NCBI GenBank assembly: GCA_001314865.1
Contig: LJZR01000008.1
Location: forward strand, 124,001-188,000
Origin: Phormidesmis priestleyi Ana
Lineage (GTDB): Bacteria; Cyanobacteriota; Cyanobacteriia; Phormidesmidales; Phormidesmidaceae
Length of the DNA stretch: 64,000 bases
Reading direction: 5' to 3'
Position 1 is the stretch's first letter; each line of letters opens with the position of its first letter. Of the stretch, positions 17,468 to 26,810 are shown one piece after another. The position numbers and the translations under genes are program-made. The notes under the pieces were generated by a model. That model ran no database searches. It had not been told where the DNA came from and saw only the letters and a program-made list of their open reading frames with translations.

Positions 17468-18763
17468 ATGAAGTCTCTCGGTCGCCATATTTTAGTCGAG
17501 TTCCATGGTTGCTCCGCCGAAATCCTCAACGACGTGCCTCGCATTGAGCACGACATGCTGGAAGCCGCAACGCGATCTGGAGCTACCATTATCAACTCGG
17601 TATTTCATCACTTTTCACCCTTCGGCGTATCCGGCGTTATCGTCATTCAAGAAAGTCATCTGGCGATTCATACCTGGCCAGAATATCGCTACGCAGCGGT
17701 TGATTTATTTACCTGCGGCGATTCAGTGAATCCTTGGGTGTCTTACGAGAGTCTTAAAACCGCGTTTGAAGCAGAACATGGTTCTGCCATTGAGCTCAAT
17801 CGCGGTCAGCTAGAGCTGCTCGAAAAAATTAATATTGATCTGGGCGATATGCGCGACCAGGCCACGCAAAAGCTGATGCCGCCTAAGCAAAGCCGTAGCG
17901 TATGGTTCACTGACAAAGATGACAATATTGCGCTCTCAATTCGGCACAAGGGCGATCGCCTCTTTCAAGAAAAGTCTCCCTATCAGCTGGTTGAAATTTA
18001 CGACACGTTTAAATACGGCAAAATGCTCACCGTCGATAAGATGGTGATGTGTAGTGAAAAGGACGAAACCGCCTATCACGAGATGATTATTCATGTGCCG
18101 ATGCTGGCCCATGCCACCGCTACACCTGGCCTGAAAAAGGCTCTAGTGATCGGCGGCGGGGACGGTGGCAGCGTGCGCGAAATTTTGCGTCATCCACAGG
18201 TAGAGAGCGTCACCATGGTCGAAATTGACGAGGTGGTCGTGCGAGCTTCTCGAAAGTTTTTACCCTCGCTTTCTTCTTCCCTAGACGATCCCAAGCTGAA
18301 TTTAATCATTGGCGATGGCATCAATTATTTAGAAGATGCTCAGGACGAAAGTTTTGATTTTATTGTGGTGGACTCATCCGATCCGGTCGGACCATCGGTG
18401 GGGCTATTTAGTGCCGAATTTTATAAAAACGTTCACCGTGTGCTGACACCGCATGGGGTAATTGCTGCCCAAAGCGAATCACCACGCTTCAACCAAGCGG
18501 CCTTTGTAGACCTGACTGGCTGTTTGCAAAACATTTTTGGGCCGGAAAATATCCATACCTATTTGGCATTTATTCAGACTTACCCAACGGGGATGTGGAG
18601 TTTTACCTATGGCACCAAAAACGGCATTCATCCGGTCGATGCATTAGACCCAGCAGGGGCCACTGAGTTCACGAAAAAACATGATTTGCAGTATTACAAC
18701 CCTGATGTTCATCGGGCGGCGTTTTGTCTGCCAACGTTCATTCAAAACCTGTTGGCCCGGTGA
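17468..18763 (+). CDS. Fused S-adenosylmethionine decarboxylase and spermidine synthase (SpeD-SpeE)
   Basis: A single 431-residue frame joins two polyamine enzymes. Residues 1 to about 130 are a bacterial AdoMet decarboxylase: the self-processing site is in [13 protein letters not shown] with Ser63 (pyruvoyl precursor) and His68, and Cys83 lies in FTCGD, the same spacing as in stand-alone SpeD of the Thermotoga type. Residues about 143-431 are an aminopropyltransferase: [16 protein letters not shown] (227-234), VEID (251-254) and the catalytic aspartate in [10 protein letters not shown] (about 301-310). The fusion would make decarboxylated AdoMet and transfer its aminopropyl group to putrescine, giving spermidine. 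Self-cleavage would release a small beta chain and leave the pyruvoyl alpha chain attached to SpeE. The agmatinase gene follows 21 nt downstream. Confidence 0.93.
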   Translation: MKSLGRHILVEFHGCSAEILNDVPRIEHDMLEAATRSGATIINSVFHHFSPFGVSGVIVIQESHLAIHTWPEYRYAAVDLFTCGDSVNPWVSYESLKTAFEAEHGSAIELNRGQLELLEKINIDLGDMRDQATQKLMPPKQSRSVWFTDKDDNIALSIRHKGDRLFQEKSPYQLVEIYDTFKYGKMLTVDKMVMCSEKDETAYHEMIIHVPMLAHATATPGLKKALVIGGGDGGSVREILRHPQVESVTMVEIDEVVVRASRKFLPSLSSSLDDPKLNLIIGDGINYLEDAQDESFDFIVVDSSDPVGPSVGLFSAEFYKNVHRVLTPHGVIAAQSESPRFNQAAFVDLTGCLQNIFGPENIHTYLAFIQTYPTGMWSFTYGTKNGIHPVDALDPAGATEFTKKHDLQYYNPDVHRAAFCLPTFIQNLLAR

Positions 18764-18784
18764 CGGTGATTTATCTCCTAACTC

Positions 18785-19834
18785 ATGACAGACAAACAAC
18801 AGCTTATTGATGCGTTTGATCCCGGCGGTGTTGGTTTAGATAACGGCAATATATTTGGTTTTCCGTTTGACTACGACACTGCCGATATCGTCATTTTGGG
18901 TGTGCCTTGGGAGGTGACGGTGTCGTTTCATAGCGGCACGGCCCAAGGGCCAAAGGCGGTATTGGCTGCTTCGCCGCAGCTGGATTTTTATGACTATGAC
19001 AACCCCGACGGTTGGCAGCAGGGGATTTATATGCCGCCTATGCCCGACTGGATAGTTGAGCAAAACAAGGCGCTGCGATCGCCCGCCGAAAAAATCGTTG
19101 CGCTCACCGAGCAGGTAACGCCTCTGAGCCCGCCACAGCAGGAGGCGCTTAAGCAGGATTTGGATCGGGTCAATGCGGGGTGCGATCGCGTCAATCAATG
19201 GCTGCTCGGCGAAACCCGTAAAGCGCTAAGCGCTGGCAAAAAAGTTGGCATTCTGGGGGGCGATCACAGTGTGCCATTGGGCGCTTTGCAGGCGTTGGCC
19301 AGTCAGTATCCCGACTTTGGCATTCTTCATATTGATGCCCATTGCGACTTGCGCGAGGCCTATCAGGGCTTCCGCTTTTCTCATGCGTCGATTATGCACA
19401 ACGCCCTTCAAATTCCCCAAATTTCTAAGCTGGTGCAGGTGGGTATTCGCGATGTGTCCGCTCAAGAAATACATCGAGCTGAGACCTCGCAAGGGCGAAT
19501 TGTGCTGCATCACGACACGGCTTTAAAGCGATCGCGCTACGCTGGCACTGCCTGGTTAGATCTATGCCGCACCATTATCCAAGACCTCCCACCGCATGTT
19601 TATATCAGCTTTGATATAGACGGACTAGACCCCAAACTATGTCCTAAAACAGGTACGCCCGTTCCCGGCGGGCTAGAACTCGACGAAGCCTTCTGCCTGC
19701 TCCGAGAAGTCGCCGACAGCCGCGAAATCATTGGTTTTGACCTTTGCGAAGTAGGCCCAGATGAGTGGGATGGCAATGTGGGCGCTCGCATTATTTACAA
19801 GCTGTGCAATCTGATGGGGTTATCTTCAAGCTAG
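18785..19834 (+). CDS. speB: Agmatinase (ureohydrolase family)
   Basis: A 349-residue arginase/agmatinase-family enzyme with the full dinuclear metal site: GGDHS (H161), DAHCD (D184, H186, D188) and SFDIDGLDP (D277, D279). It would hydrolyse agmatine to putrescine and urea. Its position 21 nt behind the speD-speE fusion, on the same strand, supports this substrate because putrescine is the acceptor for SpeE. The family also contains guanidine hydrolases and guanidinobutyrase-type enzymes, so the substrate is inferred from context. Confidence 0.88.
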   Translation: MTDKQQLIDAFDPGGVGLDNGNIFGFPFDYDTADIVILGVPWEVTVSFHSGTAQGPKAVLAASPQLDFYDYDNPDGWQQGIYMPPMPDWIVEQNKALRSPAEKIVALTEQVTPLSPPQQEALKQDLDRVNAGCDRVNQWLLGETRKALSAGKKVGILGGDHSVPLGALQALASQYPDFGILHIDAHCDLREAYQGFRFSHASIMHNALQIPQISKLVQVGIRDVSAQEIHRAETSQGRIVLHHDTALKRSRYAGTAWLDLCRTIIQDLPPHVYISFDIDGLDPKLCPKTGTPVPGGLELDEAFCLLREVADSREIIGFDLCEVGPDEWDGNVGARIIYKLCNLMGLSSS

Positions 19835-19918
19835 CGAAAATCTTTCTTGCGAAAATTTTTCTTGCGAAAATCTTTAGAAGCGAAATCTTTCTTGCGAAAA
19901 TCTTTAGAAGCGATCGCG
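19833..19918. repeat. Tandem repeat GCGAAAATCTTTCTT, about five copies
   Basis: Five imperfect copies of GCGAAAATCTTTCTT or GCGAAAATCTTTAGAA begin at the agmatinase stop codon and end in a HIP1 site. Confidence 0.8.
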
Positions 19919-19984
19919 CTTAAGGTCGCTCTTTTGTATGGCGCGATACACTAAATCGTAAAACCTATTCTTTTTCAGCGATTC

Positions 19985-20584
19985 ATGACTTCGGAGCCTC
20001 GGCCATCGGATTTTGCTCAACCGGCTGCTCAGCCAGATTCGGTTGCAGCTGCGCTCAATCGGCTAAACGATCCAGAAAAAAGGGCGCAGGCCAAGGAAGC
20101 CTTGGCGGTGGGGCAAGCGATGTTTGGGCGAGGGCGCTATCGTGAAGCCATTGATGCCTTTAAGCTGGCGCGATCGCTCTCTAACCCGATGAGTGCGAGC
20201 GGGGGCGAAATTCAAATGTGGCTAGTCAATGCCTATGTCGCAGCCGGTGATGACGAATCTGGCTTAGCCCTGTGCCGCAAGCTTATTTTGCATCCAGACC
20301 TAGATACCAAGCAGCAGAGCAAACGCCTGCTGTACATACTGGAAGCACCCCAGCTAGAAATGAAGCCAGAATGGGTGACTCAAATTCCAGACCTGAGCGA
20401 GCTAGATGATGAAAAGGGCCATAAAGCTTATGTTCAAACGCCTAAAAAGCCTCGTCGCCGCAAGCCCAAGCCCGAACCCGAGCCGCTGGACTTAAGCCAA
20501 GTTAACACCGCCGACAATCAGTTTGTTTGGATAGCCCTGATCGCGATTATGCTCACTTTAGGCGGACTGTTTTGGTTAAGCTAA
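19985..20584 (+). CDS. Conserved TPR-like protein with C-terminal membrane anchor
   Basis: A 199-residue protein. Residues about 35-125 form helical TPR-like repeats (AVGQAMFGRGRYREAIDAFKLARSL). A basic, proline-rich segment follows (KKPRRRKPKPEPEP, about 153-166) and a single C-terminal transmembrane helix (VWIALIAIMLTLGGLFWL, about 181-198). The topology is a tail-anchored protein with the TPR domain in the cytoplasm. I recognise it as a conserved cyanobacterial type without assigned function. Confidence 0.78.
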   Translation: MTSEPRPSDFAQPAAQPDSVAAALNRLNDPEKRAQAKEALAVGQAMFGRGRYREAIDAFKLARSLSNPMSASGGEIQMWLVNAYVAAGDDESGLALCRKLILHPDLDTKQQSKRLLYILEAPQLEMKPEWVTQIPDLSELDDEKGHKAYVQTPKKPRRRKPKPEPEPLDLSQVNTADNQFVWIALIAIMLTLGGLFWLS

Positions 20585-20818
20585 AACCTTCACAACAACA
20601 GCCGTCCTTAAAGCAGCTATCACAGAAGCATAAGAACAGTCCTCCCAAAATCAGTCCTCCCAAAATCAGCCATCCCAGCAGCTGCGGCTAAAGCATCTTG
20701 AGATTGAATCAATTAGGCAACCCTGTTGTCCTGGCTTAGCGCCTTTCCCCCCTGCATTCACAGCAGTATGATAAGAGCTGATTAATCCTTGTCAGTTCTT
20801 TGAGATCTGTACGCCCCT

Positions 20819-21469
20819 ATGGCCTTACAACTGCGTATCTACGTTCCGCCCCATCCTTTAATTAAGCACTGGCTGGGCGTTTTACGCAGCGCATCAACAC
20901 CCTCTCCGGTGTTTCGCAGCGCTATGACTGAGCTAGGTCGTTGGCTTGCCTACGAAGCCATGCGCGACTGGCTGCCGACCATAGAAATGACCATAGAAAC
21001 GCCGATGACCACCTGCTTGGCCACCTTTGTAGACCCCGAAGCGCCGCTGGTAATTGTCCCGATTTTACGAGCCGGGCTAGCACTGGTAGAAGGCATTCAA
21101 AGTGCTGTGCCCAACGCTAGCACCTATCACATTGGGCTGGCTCGCGATGAAGAAACGTTAGAGCCAGCCTGGTATCTCAATAAGCTGCCCGAAAAATTTG
21201 AGCCAGGGACTCGCCTTATTATTTCTGAACCCATGCTGGCTACCGGTGGCACCATTATGGCCACTATGGCCGAACTCACCGAGCGAGGGATTGATCCGGC
21301 ATTGGTTCGTATTATCTCTATAGTTACCGCGCCGCCAGCCCTACAAAAGCTCGCCGAAAACTACCCCTCAGTGACCGTCTACGCCGCTATCATTGACGAA
21401 GGCTTAGATGAAAATGGCTTTATTGTTCCGGGGCTGGGCGATGCGGGCGATCGCACCTTTGGCACCTGA
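20819..21469 (+). CDS. upp: Uracil phosphoribosyltransferase
   Basis: A 216-residue type I phosphoribosyltransferase. The PRPP-binding loop is EPMLATGGTIMA, preceded by VPILRAGLALVEG, and the uracil-binding C-terminus is DEGLDENGFIVPGLGDAGDRTFGT. It converts uracil and PRPP to UMP in pyrimidine salvage. Length and motifs are complete. It is a single gene with no clear operon partners. Confidence 0.95.
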   Translation: MALQLRIYVPPHPLIKHWLGVLRSASTPSPVFRSAMTELGRWLAYEAMRDWLPTIEMTIETPMTTCLATFVDPEAPLVIVPILRAGLALVEGIQSAVPNASTYHIGLARDEETLEPAWYLNKLPEKFEPGTRLIISEPMLATGGTIMATMAELTERGIDPALVRIISIVTAPPALQKLAENYPSVTVYAAIIDEGLDENGFIVPGLGDAGDRTFGT

Positions 21470-21604
21470 TTTGACTGGCCTAATAACCTACTTGCCCTTT
21501 GTTTCTTGAACATTTTCTTGAACATTTTCTTGACCATCTGGCCGTAACCATTTGGTTGTGACTATTAGACCGTAACCATTAGACTGTGACCATTAGGAGA
21601 TTTC

Positions 21605-21931
21605 ATGAGTCAACATAATTTTGCCAGCGGCTTTTTTGCCGGAGCTCTTTTGGGCGGCATTATTGGGGGCGTTATTGGGGTGTTAGCAAGCGATCGCCTG
21701 CGCCAAGAACCCGATGACGACTTTAGTCAGCTCTCAGAAGAAGAGCGACGACGACTGAAAAACGCCACCACTGAAGAGCGCATGGAAATTGCCAGACGCG
21801 GCCTAGAAGACAAAATTGCCCAGCTCAATTTGGCAATAGAAGATGTCAGAGGCCAAATGGGCAGCGTAAACAGTCCTTACTCTAATGATGTGGTTAGCAA
21901 AGCCTCCACCCAAAATGAATCGTTCGAGTAA
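21605..21931 (+). CDS. Small membrane protein, conserved cyanobacterial type
   Basis: A 108-residue protein with one glycine-rich N-terminal transmembrane segment (GFFAGALLGGIIGGVIGVLA, about 8-27). A charged region (LSEEERRRLKNATTEERMEIARRGLEDKIAQLNLAIEDVRGQM) is predicted to be helical or coiled. It resembles YtxH-like glycine-zipper membrane proteins. A good ribosome-binding site, AGGAGA at 21595-21600, precedes the ATG at 21605. Function unknown. Confidence 0.75.
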   Translation: MSQHNFASGFFAGALLGGIIGGVIGVLASDRLRQEPDDDFSQLSEEERRRLKNATTEERMEIARRGLEDKIAQLNLAIEDVRGQMGSVNSPYSNDVVSKASTQNESFE

Positions 21932-22120
21932 TCGTTTGAGTCGATTAAAGTAACCCACCCAAAACGGAATCTTAAAAAAAGGGCCTCACCCAACCCTGGG
22001 TAGATAGCCGTAACAAAGCGCGTTATCAGTGAGGAACTAGATCGGATAGAATACCAGCAGCTATCAAAAAGTTGTCCAGGTTTACTTTTGTCCAGCCATC
22101 TCAGTTTCCTAAATCAAGCT

Positions 22121-22447
22121 ATGAATGATCTCGCTGCCGTCCCTGCCCTCGCCATCTCCGGAATTGCCTTAGTCCAAGGCTTAGCCACCTTTTTTCAAAT
22201 TTACTCGGCGCTGATTTTCGTCCGCATTTTACTGACTTGGTTTCCCAATGTGGATTGGTCTAACCCTATTTTTTCGACCATTGCTCAGCTCACCGACCCC
22301 TACCTCAACCTTTTCCGCTCTATCATTCCGCCGCTCGGAGGCATCGATCTATCAGCCATCGTCGCCATCCTCGCTTTGAACCTTGGCTCAAACCTAATTA
22401 TCAATGCCGGTCGTCAGTTGGTTGCACTGAGTATGAACTCCTTTTAA
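22121..22447 (+). CDS. YggT/YlmG family membrane protein
   Basis: A 108-residue membrane protein with two hydrophobic segments (about 8-35 and 75-102) and the family signature FVRILLTWFPNVDWSNPIFSTIAQLTDPYLNLFRSIIPP in the middle (given here as key parts RILLTWFPNV, LTDPYL and FRSIIPP). The ATG at 22121 is chosen over an upstream TTG at 22088. In cyanobacteria and chloroplasts YlmG homologues have been linked to nucleoid distribution and to cytochrome b6 assembly (CCB3). Which applies here is not known. A strong bidirectional hairpin terminator follows. Confidence 0.88.
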   Translation: MNDLAAVPALAISGIALVQGLATFFQIYSALIFVRILLTWFPNVDWSNPIFSTIAQLTDPYLNLFRSIIPPLGGIDLSAIVAILALNLGSNLIINAGRQLVALSMNSF

Positions 22448-22528
22448 AGCACCCTCTGAGCGTTTTTTGATCAGAGACTGCGGTTTCAAGAGATTTTGAG
22501 CGTGCTATAAGCATCACAAAATAAAGCC

Positions 22529-22567
22529 AAAAAGGCCCTGTATGAAAAGCTCATACAAGGCCTTTTT
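22529..22567. terminator. Intrinsic terminator, bidirectional hairpin
   Basis: A 17-bp stem, arms 22529-22545 and 22551-22567, with one G-U-type mismatch and a 5-nt loop. The outer stem is AAAAAGGCC/GGCCTTTTT, so the right arm ends in a T-run. It lies 82 nt after the yggT stop codon and is well placed to end that transcript. Confidence 0.85.
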
Positions 22568-22711
22568 GTTTATCAATCCAATTAAGTCTGATACTACTTT
22601 AGGGAGTAAATGGGGCAATCTATAGCATGTCTTCAGTGCAGTTTTAGATAGTATTTGTCTAAAAACGCGCAAAAGCACCCGTGATCTTCTCAATTGGTCT
22701 CATGTGTTGCA

Positions 22712-24091
22712 ATGGTTGTAAACGGCGCATTTCAGAATTCTCAGGCTGACAATTTCACGGCTCAAGCCGACAGCACAGCCTCTGAGACAATGCCAATAGA
22801 GTTCTATCTCGCCCAGCAGCAAATCTACGACGATCTGCTAGAAGCGGTTCGAACACTCCCGGCAGTTGAGGCTCTCGCCGAGTTCGAAGCAACTTTCTTT
22901 GGTCCTAGCAATTCGCTAGATGCCGATGTATCTCCCTTCCTATACAGAATTTTGTTTGCTGACAACGAAGCGGAGTTTCGTAATACGCTCAAACGCGCCT
23001 GCTACATTTTTGTAAATAACTGGGATTTGGCGCGCCAGGGTGACATGCTGCACTTACTGCTAGAGCTTTTTGAGCAGCCGAGCCTGACCAAAAGCACGCT
23101 CTCACCAAGCCTTAAGCGCCTGCGAAATTGGCTACTTAATTTTGCCAATAGCAAAGATTTTGAAGAGCTTGAGCTATTTGCCAGCCAGCGAACTCAAAAT
23201 AGCCGCAGCAGCAACTGGAGCTTTCGCTACACGACCTATCAGCTCATTGGTCAATATATTGATGAAAATAATTCGTTAGAGCAACGCGAAGCTGCCCGAT
23301 CCCTATCTCGGCGAATTAAAGATAAATATAAACATGATCTGGCCATGTACACGGCCTTTTCACAAAACTCCTCGCGACTAAACCGCAAATACGCTAATCC
23401 GACGGTGCTAGGCGATGAGGTGCTTAGGCTGATCAAGGCCATTTTGGTGCGGCGGGGACAGTATAGCTATCACAACGTAGCTCGCCTGTTTCAGCAGCAA
23501 ACTCACGAAAGTTCTTACAGTGACTATAAGGAGAGCCTAATTGAATATCTGTGCTTTTCGATTAGTGATCTGGCCTTTTTGAATGTGATTGAAGCTGGGC
23601 TGAACACCAAGCTGCCGCCGCTGTATCAAATGCACGATAGGGATGCAGTCGATCCGTCTTTAAACTTAAGAACCTGCAACCGTCTCATCGATTTTCTGAT
23701 TACAGAGGATAAGAATATGCCCTCGATGCTGTTTGTCAGAATGCTCGAACAGGGCAATCCGTTGAATATTGCTGTGATGTTGCTCAAAATTGTGCTGATT
23801 TCTCCCAACTCTCAGCTGTATTTAGAGGCGCGGTTGGCCAATCTAATTAACTACTACAAGCAGTTTACAGAAGCTGAGTGTCAAGGCATTATTCAGCTGT
23901 TAGAAATTTTTGGTGTGACCTTTGCGATTTACAGCGACAATGTCGAGTACAACCTGGTGCAGGTTTCTGATAGCTCTAACGGATCGGCAACGCCTTCTGA
24001 TGATGATTTTCGAATATTTTCACGTAGCTTTAGGGCAGCGCAGAAACGGGCAAAGCTTGAGCTTGAGCAACGGCAGCTGGTTAAAGACTGA
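22712..24091 (+). CDS. Conserved hypothetical protein, all-helical
   Basis: A protein of about 459 residues with no signal peptide or transmembrane segment. The sequence is rich in helical patterns with scattered aromatic and basic residues (for example FRYTTYQLIGQYI, LARQGDMLHLLLELFEQ, RLIKAILVRRGQYSYHNVARLF). The C-terminal end is charged (SRSFRAAQKRAKLELEQRQ). I do not recognise a domain, though a protein of this kind appears to be conserved in cyanobacteria. The ATG at 22712 is preferred to the TTG at 22694. It converges on larC with a gap of only 42 nt. Confidence 0.7.
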   Translation: MVVNGAFQNSQADNFTAQADSTASETMPIEFYLAQQQIYDDLLEAVRTLPAVEALAEFEATFFGPSNSLDADVSPFLYRILFADNEAEFRNTLKRACYIFVNNWDLARQGDMLHLLLELFEQPSLTKSTLSPSLKRLRNWLLNFANSKDFEELELFASQRTQNSRSSNWSFRYTTYQLIGQYIDENNSLEQREAARSLSRRIKDKYKHDLAMYTAFSQNSSRLNRKYANPTVLGDEVLRLIKAILVRRGQYSYHNVARLFQQQTHESSYSDYKESLIEYLCFSISDLAFLNVIEAGLNTKLPPLYQMHDRDAVDPSLNLRTCNRLIDFLITEDKNMPSMLFVRMLEQGNPLNIAVMLLKIVLISPNSQLYLEARLANLINYYKQFTEAECQGIIQLLEIFGVTFAIYSDNVEYNLVQVSDSSNGSATPSDDDFRIFSRSFRAAQKRAKLELEQRQLVKD

Positions 24092-24133
24092 TACTGACGA
24101 TTGGCCAGCTGTGGCTCGTATTAACGACTGGCA

Positions 24134-25594
24134 TTAACGATTGGCGGCGGCGATCGCGGCTTGATGCACTTGCTGCCAAGGGACGTTGTGAGATCGCGCC
24201 ATTTTTGCACAGTCCTCATACTCTGGCTGTCGGTTAAGCACTTTGCCACCCGGCTGACTTCGGGCTACCTTAACGGCAATCTCGCCATAGGCTGTCGAGA
24301 CCTTAACGATTTCTCTGGCCAGTACAGAGCGCTGTTGCTGCTGTCGCCGAATTCCCAATGTCGTCGTCTCACGAAACAAAAGTGTCTCACAGTCAGCGAC
24401 GGCAGAGAGCGGACATAGCACTGTCAGCAACGTGCCTAAGCGACTTTTTTTCATCATTACCGGCTGTGTGAAGACATCTACAGCGCCCGTAGCAAATAGG
24501 CCATCAAATACATAGGCGATCGCCTGCGGCGAAATATCATCTAGCTGAGTTTGCAGCTCTATTATTGTTTCCGTATCCGGCGTTTCCGTATCCGGCGCGG
24601 TTGTCTCTGGCGTGGCTGTCTCTGAAGATGCGATAGATGAGATCTCTTTAGCGGCAAAAGGATTTACCTCATGAGGCAGAACATCCGTTTCTATCGTGCC
24701 TATCCATAAGCGCAAAATGTTGGGCAAGGGCAAATCGCATCCGCCTGCGCCCAATCCTACTGTTTGCAGCTTAAACCGAGGCGGCGGCCCAAAGGATTGA
24801 GCCAGCGCAGTTGCGATCGCACAGCCTGTCGGCGTCACCAGCTCGCGATTAATACCATTGCTATACACTGACATTTGTACGCTCGCCATCATCTGCAATA
24901 CGGCTGGCGCAGGTACGGGCAGCAGCCCATGCTCACAGCGCACCGTTCCACCGCCCGTTGGCAAGGGCGAGCATATCAGCACATCTACTTTCAGCCAGTC
25001 TAACCCCAGGCAAGTGCCCACAATATCGACAATGGCATCAGTCGCCCCGACTTCATGAAAATGTACTTTTTCGGGCGGAATGTTGTGGACTGCCGCTTCA
25101 GCCTGAGCCAGCTGCCGGAAAACAGCCAGACTCCACTCGGCCGCCCGCTTAGGTAAGCCTGCCTGCTGAATTAAAGCTTCTATCTCAAGCAGCCCACGGC
25201 CTCTAGGTGAATCGTGGCTATGAGAATCGTGGCTATGAGAATCGTGGCTGTGAGAAGTATGGCTGTGGGAATCGTGGCTATGAGAAGTATGGCTATGAGA
25301 AGTATGACCATGAGAATCATGACTATGAGAATCATGACTATGAGAATCATGACTATGAGAATCATGGCTGTGAGAATCATGATCAGGTAACGGCTTTAAA
25401 TCTACATAGACCTTCGTAGCAGCCTGCTGATTGCGCATCACCGTCTCAGCTCGCAGCGCAAACTCAGATTGAATCCCTAATTTAGCCAGCTGAAGCTCTA
25501 AATAGTGCAGCGGCACGCCTGCATGAACCAACGCCCCCAAGCACATATCGCCCGAAATTCCAGTCGGGCAGTCCAGGTAGGTTAACGTTTTCAT
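24134..25594 (-). CDS. larC: LarC-like nickel pincer cofactor biosynthesis protein with long His-rich insert
   Basis: A 486-residue DUF111/LarC family protein. The N-terminus [22 protein letters not shown] and later segments ([24 protein letters not shown], and the C-terminal [25 protein letters not shown]; cited as key parts HEVGATDAI and LDDISPQ) are family hallmarks. LarC inserts nickel into the pyridinium bis-thiocarboxylate cofactor of lactate racemase and relatives. Between about residues 71 and 129 the protein carries a run of [10 protein letters not shown] units with about 23 histidines. His-rich stretches occur in LarC and in nickel chaperones, but this one is unusually long and regular. 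larB and larE are not in the window. The start [10 protein letters not shown] at 25594 fits the family. Confidence 0.9.
   Translation of the reverse strand: MKTLTYLDCPTGISGDMCLGALVHAGVPLHYLELQLAKLGIQSEFALRAETVMRNQQAATKVYVDLKPLPDHDSHSHDSHSHDSHSHDSHSHDSHGHTSHSHTSHSHDSHSHTSHSHDSHSHDSHSHDSPRGRGLLEIEALIQQAGLPKRAAEWSLAVFRQLAQAEAAVHNIPPEKVHFHEVGATDAIVDIVGTCLGLDWLKVDVLICSPLPTGGGTVRCEHGLLPVPAPAVLQMMASVQMSVYSNGINRELVTPTGCAIATALAQSFGPPPRFKLQTVGLGAGGCDLPLPNILRLWIGTIETDVLPHEVNPFAAKEISSIASSETATPETTAPDTETPDTETIIELQTQLDDISPQAIAYVFDGLFATGAVDVFTQPVMMKKSRLGTLLTVLCPLSAVADCETLLFRETTTLGIRRQQQQRSVLAREIVKVSTAYGEIAVKVARSQPGGKVLNRQPEYEDCAKMARSHNVPWQQVHQAAIAAANR
25205..25385. repeat. 15-bp in-frame tandem repeat encoding HDSHS, about eleven to twelve copies
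   Basis: Units such as GAATCGTGGCTATGA and GAATCATGACTATGA alternate with GAAGTATGGCTATGA (HTSHS) units. The three central copies around 25325-25370 are identical, which suggests recent slippage. Confidence 0.9.
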
Positions 25595-25693
25595 AAGCCT
25601 CAGGCCGCTAAAAAATAAATAGCCTCTATTGAGAGAAAATATAGCATTGCCAGTTCTTCAGCTGCTTGCCCTTAGTCCTCACTATTTATCGCT

Positions 25694-26353
25694 ATGGCAA
25701 AGATCTATAACATCCATCCTACGACGCCTCAAACCCGTGAGATTGAGGCGCTTATAGAAGATCTTCGGCGAGGTGCAGTGATGCTATACCCCACCGATAC
25801 GGTATATGCCATTGGCTGCGATCTCAATGCCAAAAAAGCGATTGAAAAGGTGCGCCAGCTCAAGCAAATTGCCAACGACAAGCCTCTTACCTTCCTTTGC
25901 TATTCGCTCTCCAATATCGCCAGCTATGCTCATGTCAGCGATCCGGCTTACCGCATCATTAAGCACCTCATACCAGGGCCTTATACTTTTTTACTCCCTG
26001 CCACCAAAGCCGTACCCCGCCTTGTGCTTAACCCCAAACGCCGGACGACCGGCATCCGCGTTCCTAAAAGCCCTATTTGTAACGCGCTGCTCGAATCACT
26101 AGGCAATCCTGTCATTTCTACATCGGCTTTATCTGTTGTTCGTAATTCTACGGAAGATGATATCGAAGCTTTATCAAAAGCCGATTTGTTCGACCGGATG
26201 GATAAACAGGTAGACGTAATTCTAGATAGTGATACTGAACTTAGGTATCAGGTGTCCACAATACTAGATCTAACCGGAAACTCTCCTGTAGTTACTCGGA
26301 AAGGACTGGGATGGCAAGAGGCCATCGAGTGGGGCGCCGAGCTAGATGATTAA
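25694..26353 (+). CDS. YciO/Sua5/YrdC family L-threonylcarbamoyladenylate synthase-like protein
   Basis: A 219-residue protein with the YrdC fold: GAVMLYPTDTVYAIGCDL (nucleotide/threonine-binding region), RQLKQIANDKPLTFLC, the basic PKRRTTGIRVP strand and the closing NPVISTSAL. The N-terminal MAKIYNIHPTTPQTREI and the overall length fit the YciO branch rather than TsaC. Sua5/TsaC proteins make threonylcarbamoyl-AMP for tRNA t6A37. For YciO-type members this activity is less certain. TsaE, another t6A gene, is 25 kb away in this window. Confidence 0.85.
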   Translation: MAKIYNIHPTTPQTREIEALIEDLRRGAVMLYPTDTVYAIGCDLNAKKAIEKVRQLKQIANDKPLTFLCYSLSNIASYAHVSDPAYRIIKHLIPGPYTFLLPATKAVPRLVLNPKRRTTGIRVPKSPICNALLESLGNPVISTSALSVVRNSTEDDIEALSKADLFDRMDKQVDVILDSDTELRYQVSTILDLTGNSPVVTRKGLGWQEAIEWGAELDD

Positions 26354-26810
26354 GCAAAATAATCCTCTCCTTTTTGAACCTATGGCGCATTAAAACAGCG
26401 CTGGTTATGTCTGCTCATACATGGTTATCCATGGGTTATTCATGGCCATTCAAAGGTGAAGGTAGACCCTTTTGCAAACTGTCATAGGGGGCTAAACCCC
26501 CTCAATGACAAAATTGTCTGCGCTTAAGAACGTCATATCCCTTGTCCCATAACGCTCTCAGGAACATCTATGAAAACCTTTGCAAAGAGCGCACTTATAT
26601 GTGCCAATTGCCGTGTGACAGTTGATTGGGATACTGCCACAGCGATTCTCAAAGATCGGATTCATATTCTCTAGAGTGAAACTGTCAAATCCGGAAAATA
26701 TCTAACTTTCTTATATATACAGTCTGTTTTTGGTACAGACCATTTTGATAGAGAGCAAACGTTAGATAGCGACGCGATCGCAGCGTCTTGTGCATCACAC
26801 ACTAAGAATT
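26354..26810. other. 457-nt intergenic region with a G/C hairpin
   Basis: No supported gene. A hairpin at 26482-26508 (AGGGGG/CCCCCT stem with 5-nt loop, flanked by TCAT/ATGA) is followed at once by the small palindrome GACAAAATTGTC (26507-26518). A 34-codon frame from the ATG at 26570 (MKTFAKSALICANCRVTVDW...) has no ribosome-binding site. The last 100 nt, AT-rich with TATATA, probably hold the promoter of the HetZ-related gene. Confidence 0.45.

Noticed and set aside
25205-25385. CRISPR-like array
   Set aside because: The units are contiguous 15-bp tandem copies without spacers and code for histidine-rich protein.
25180-25419. Open frames with NRGYENHDYE or MILIVMILI-type repeats
   Set aside because: Shadows of the HDSHS repeat in larC.
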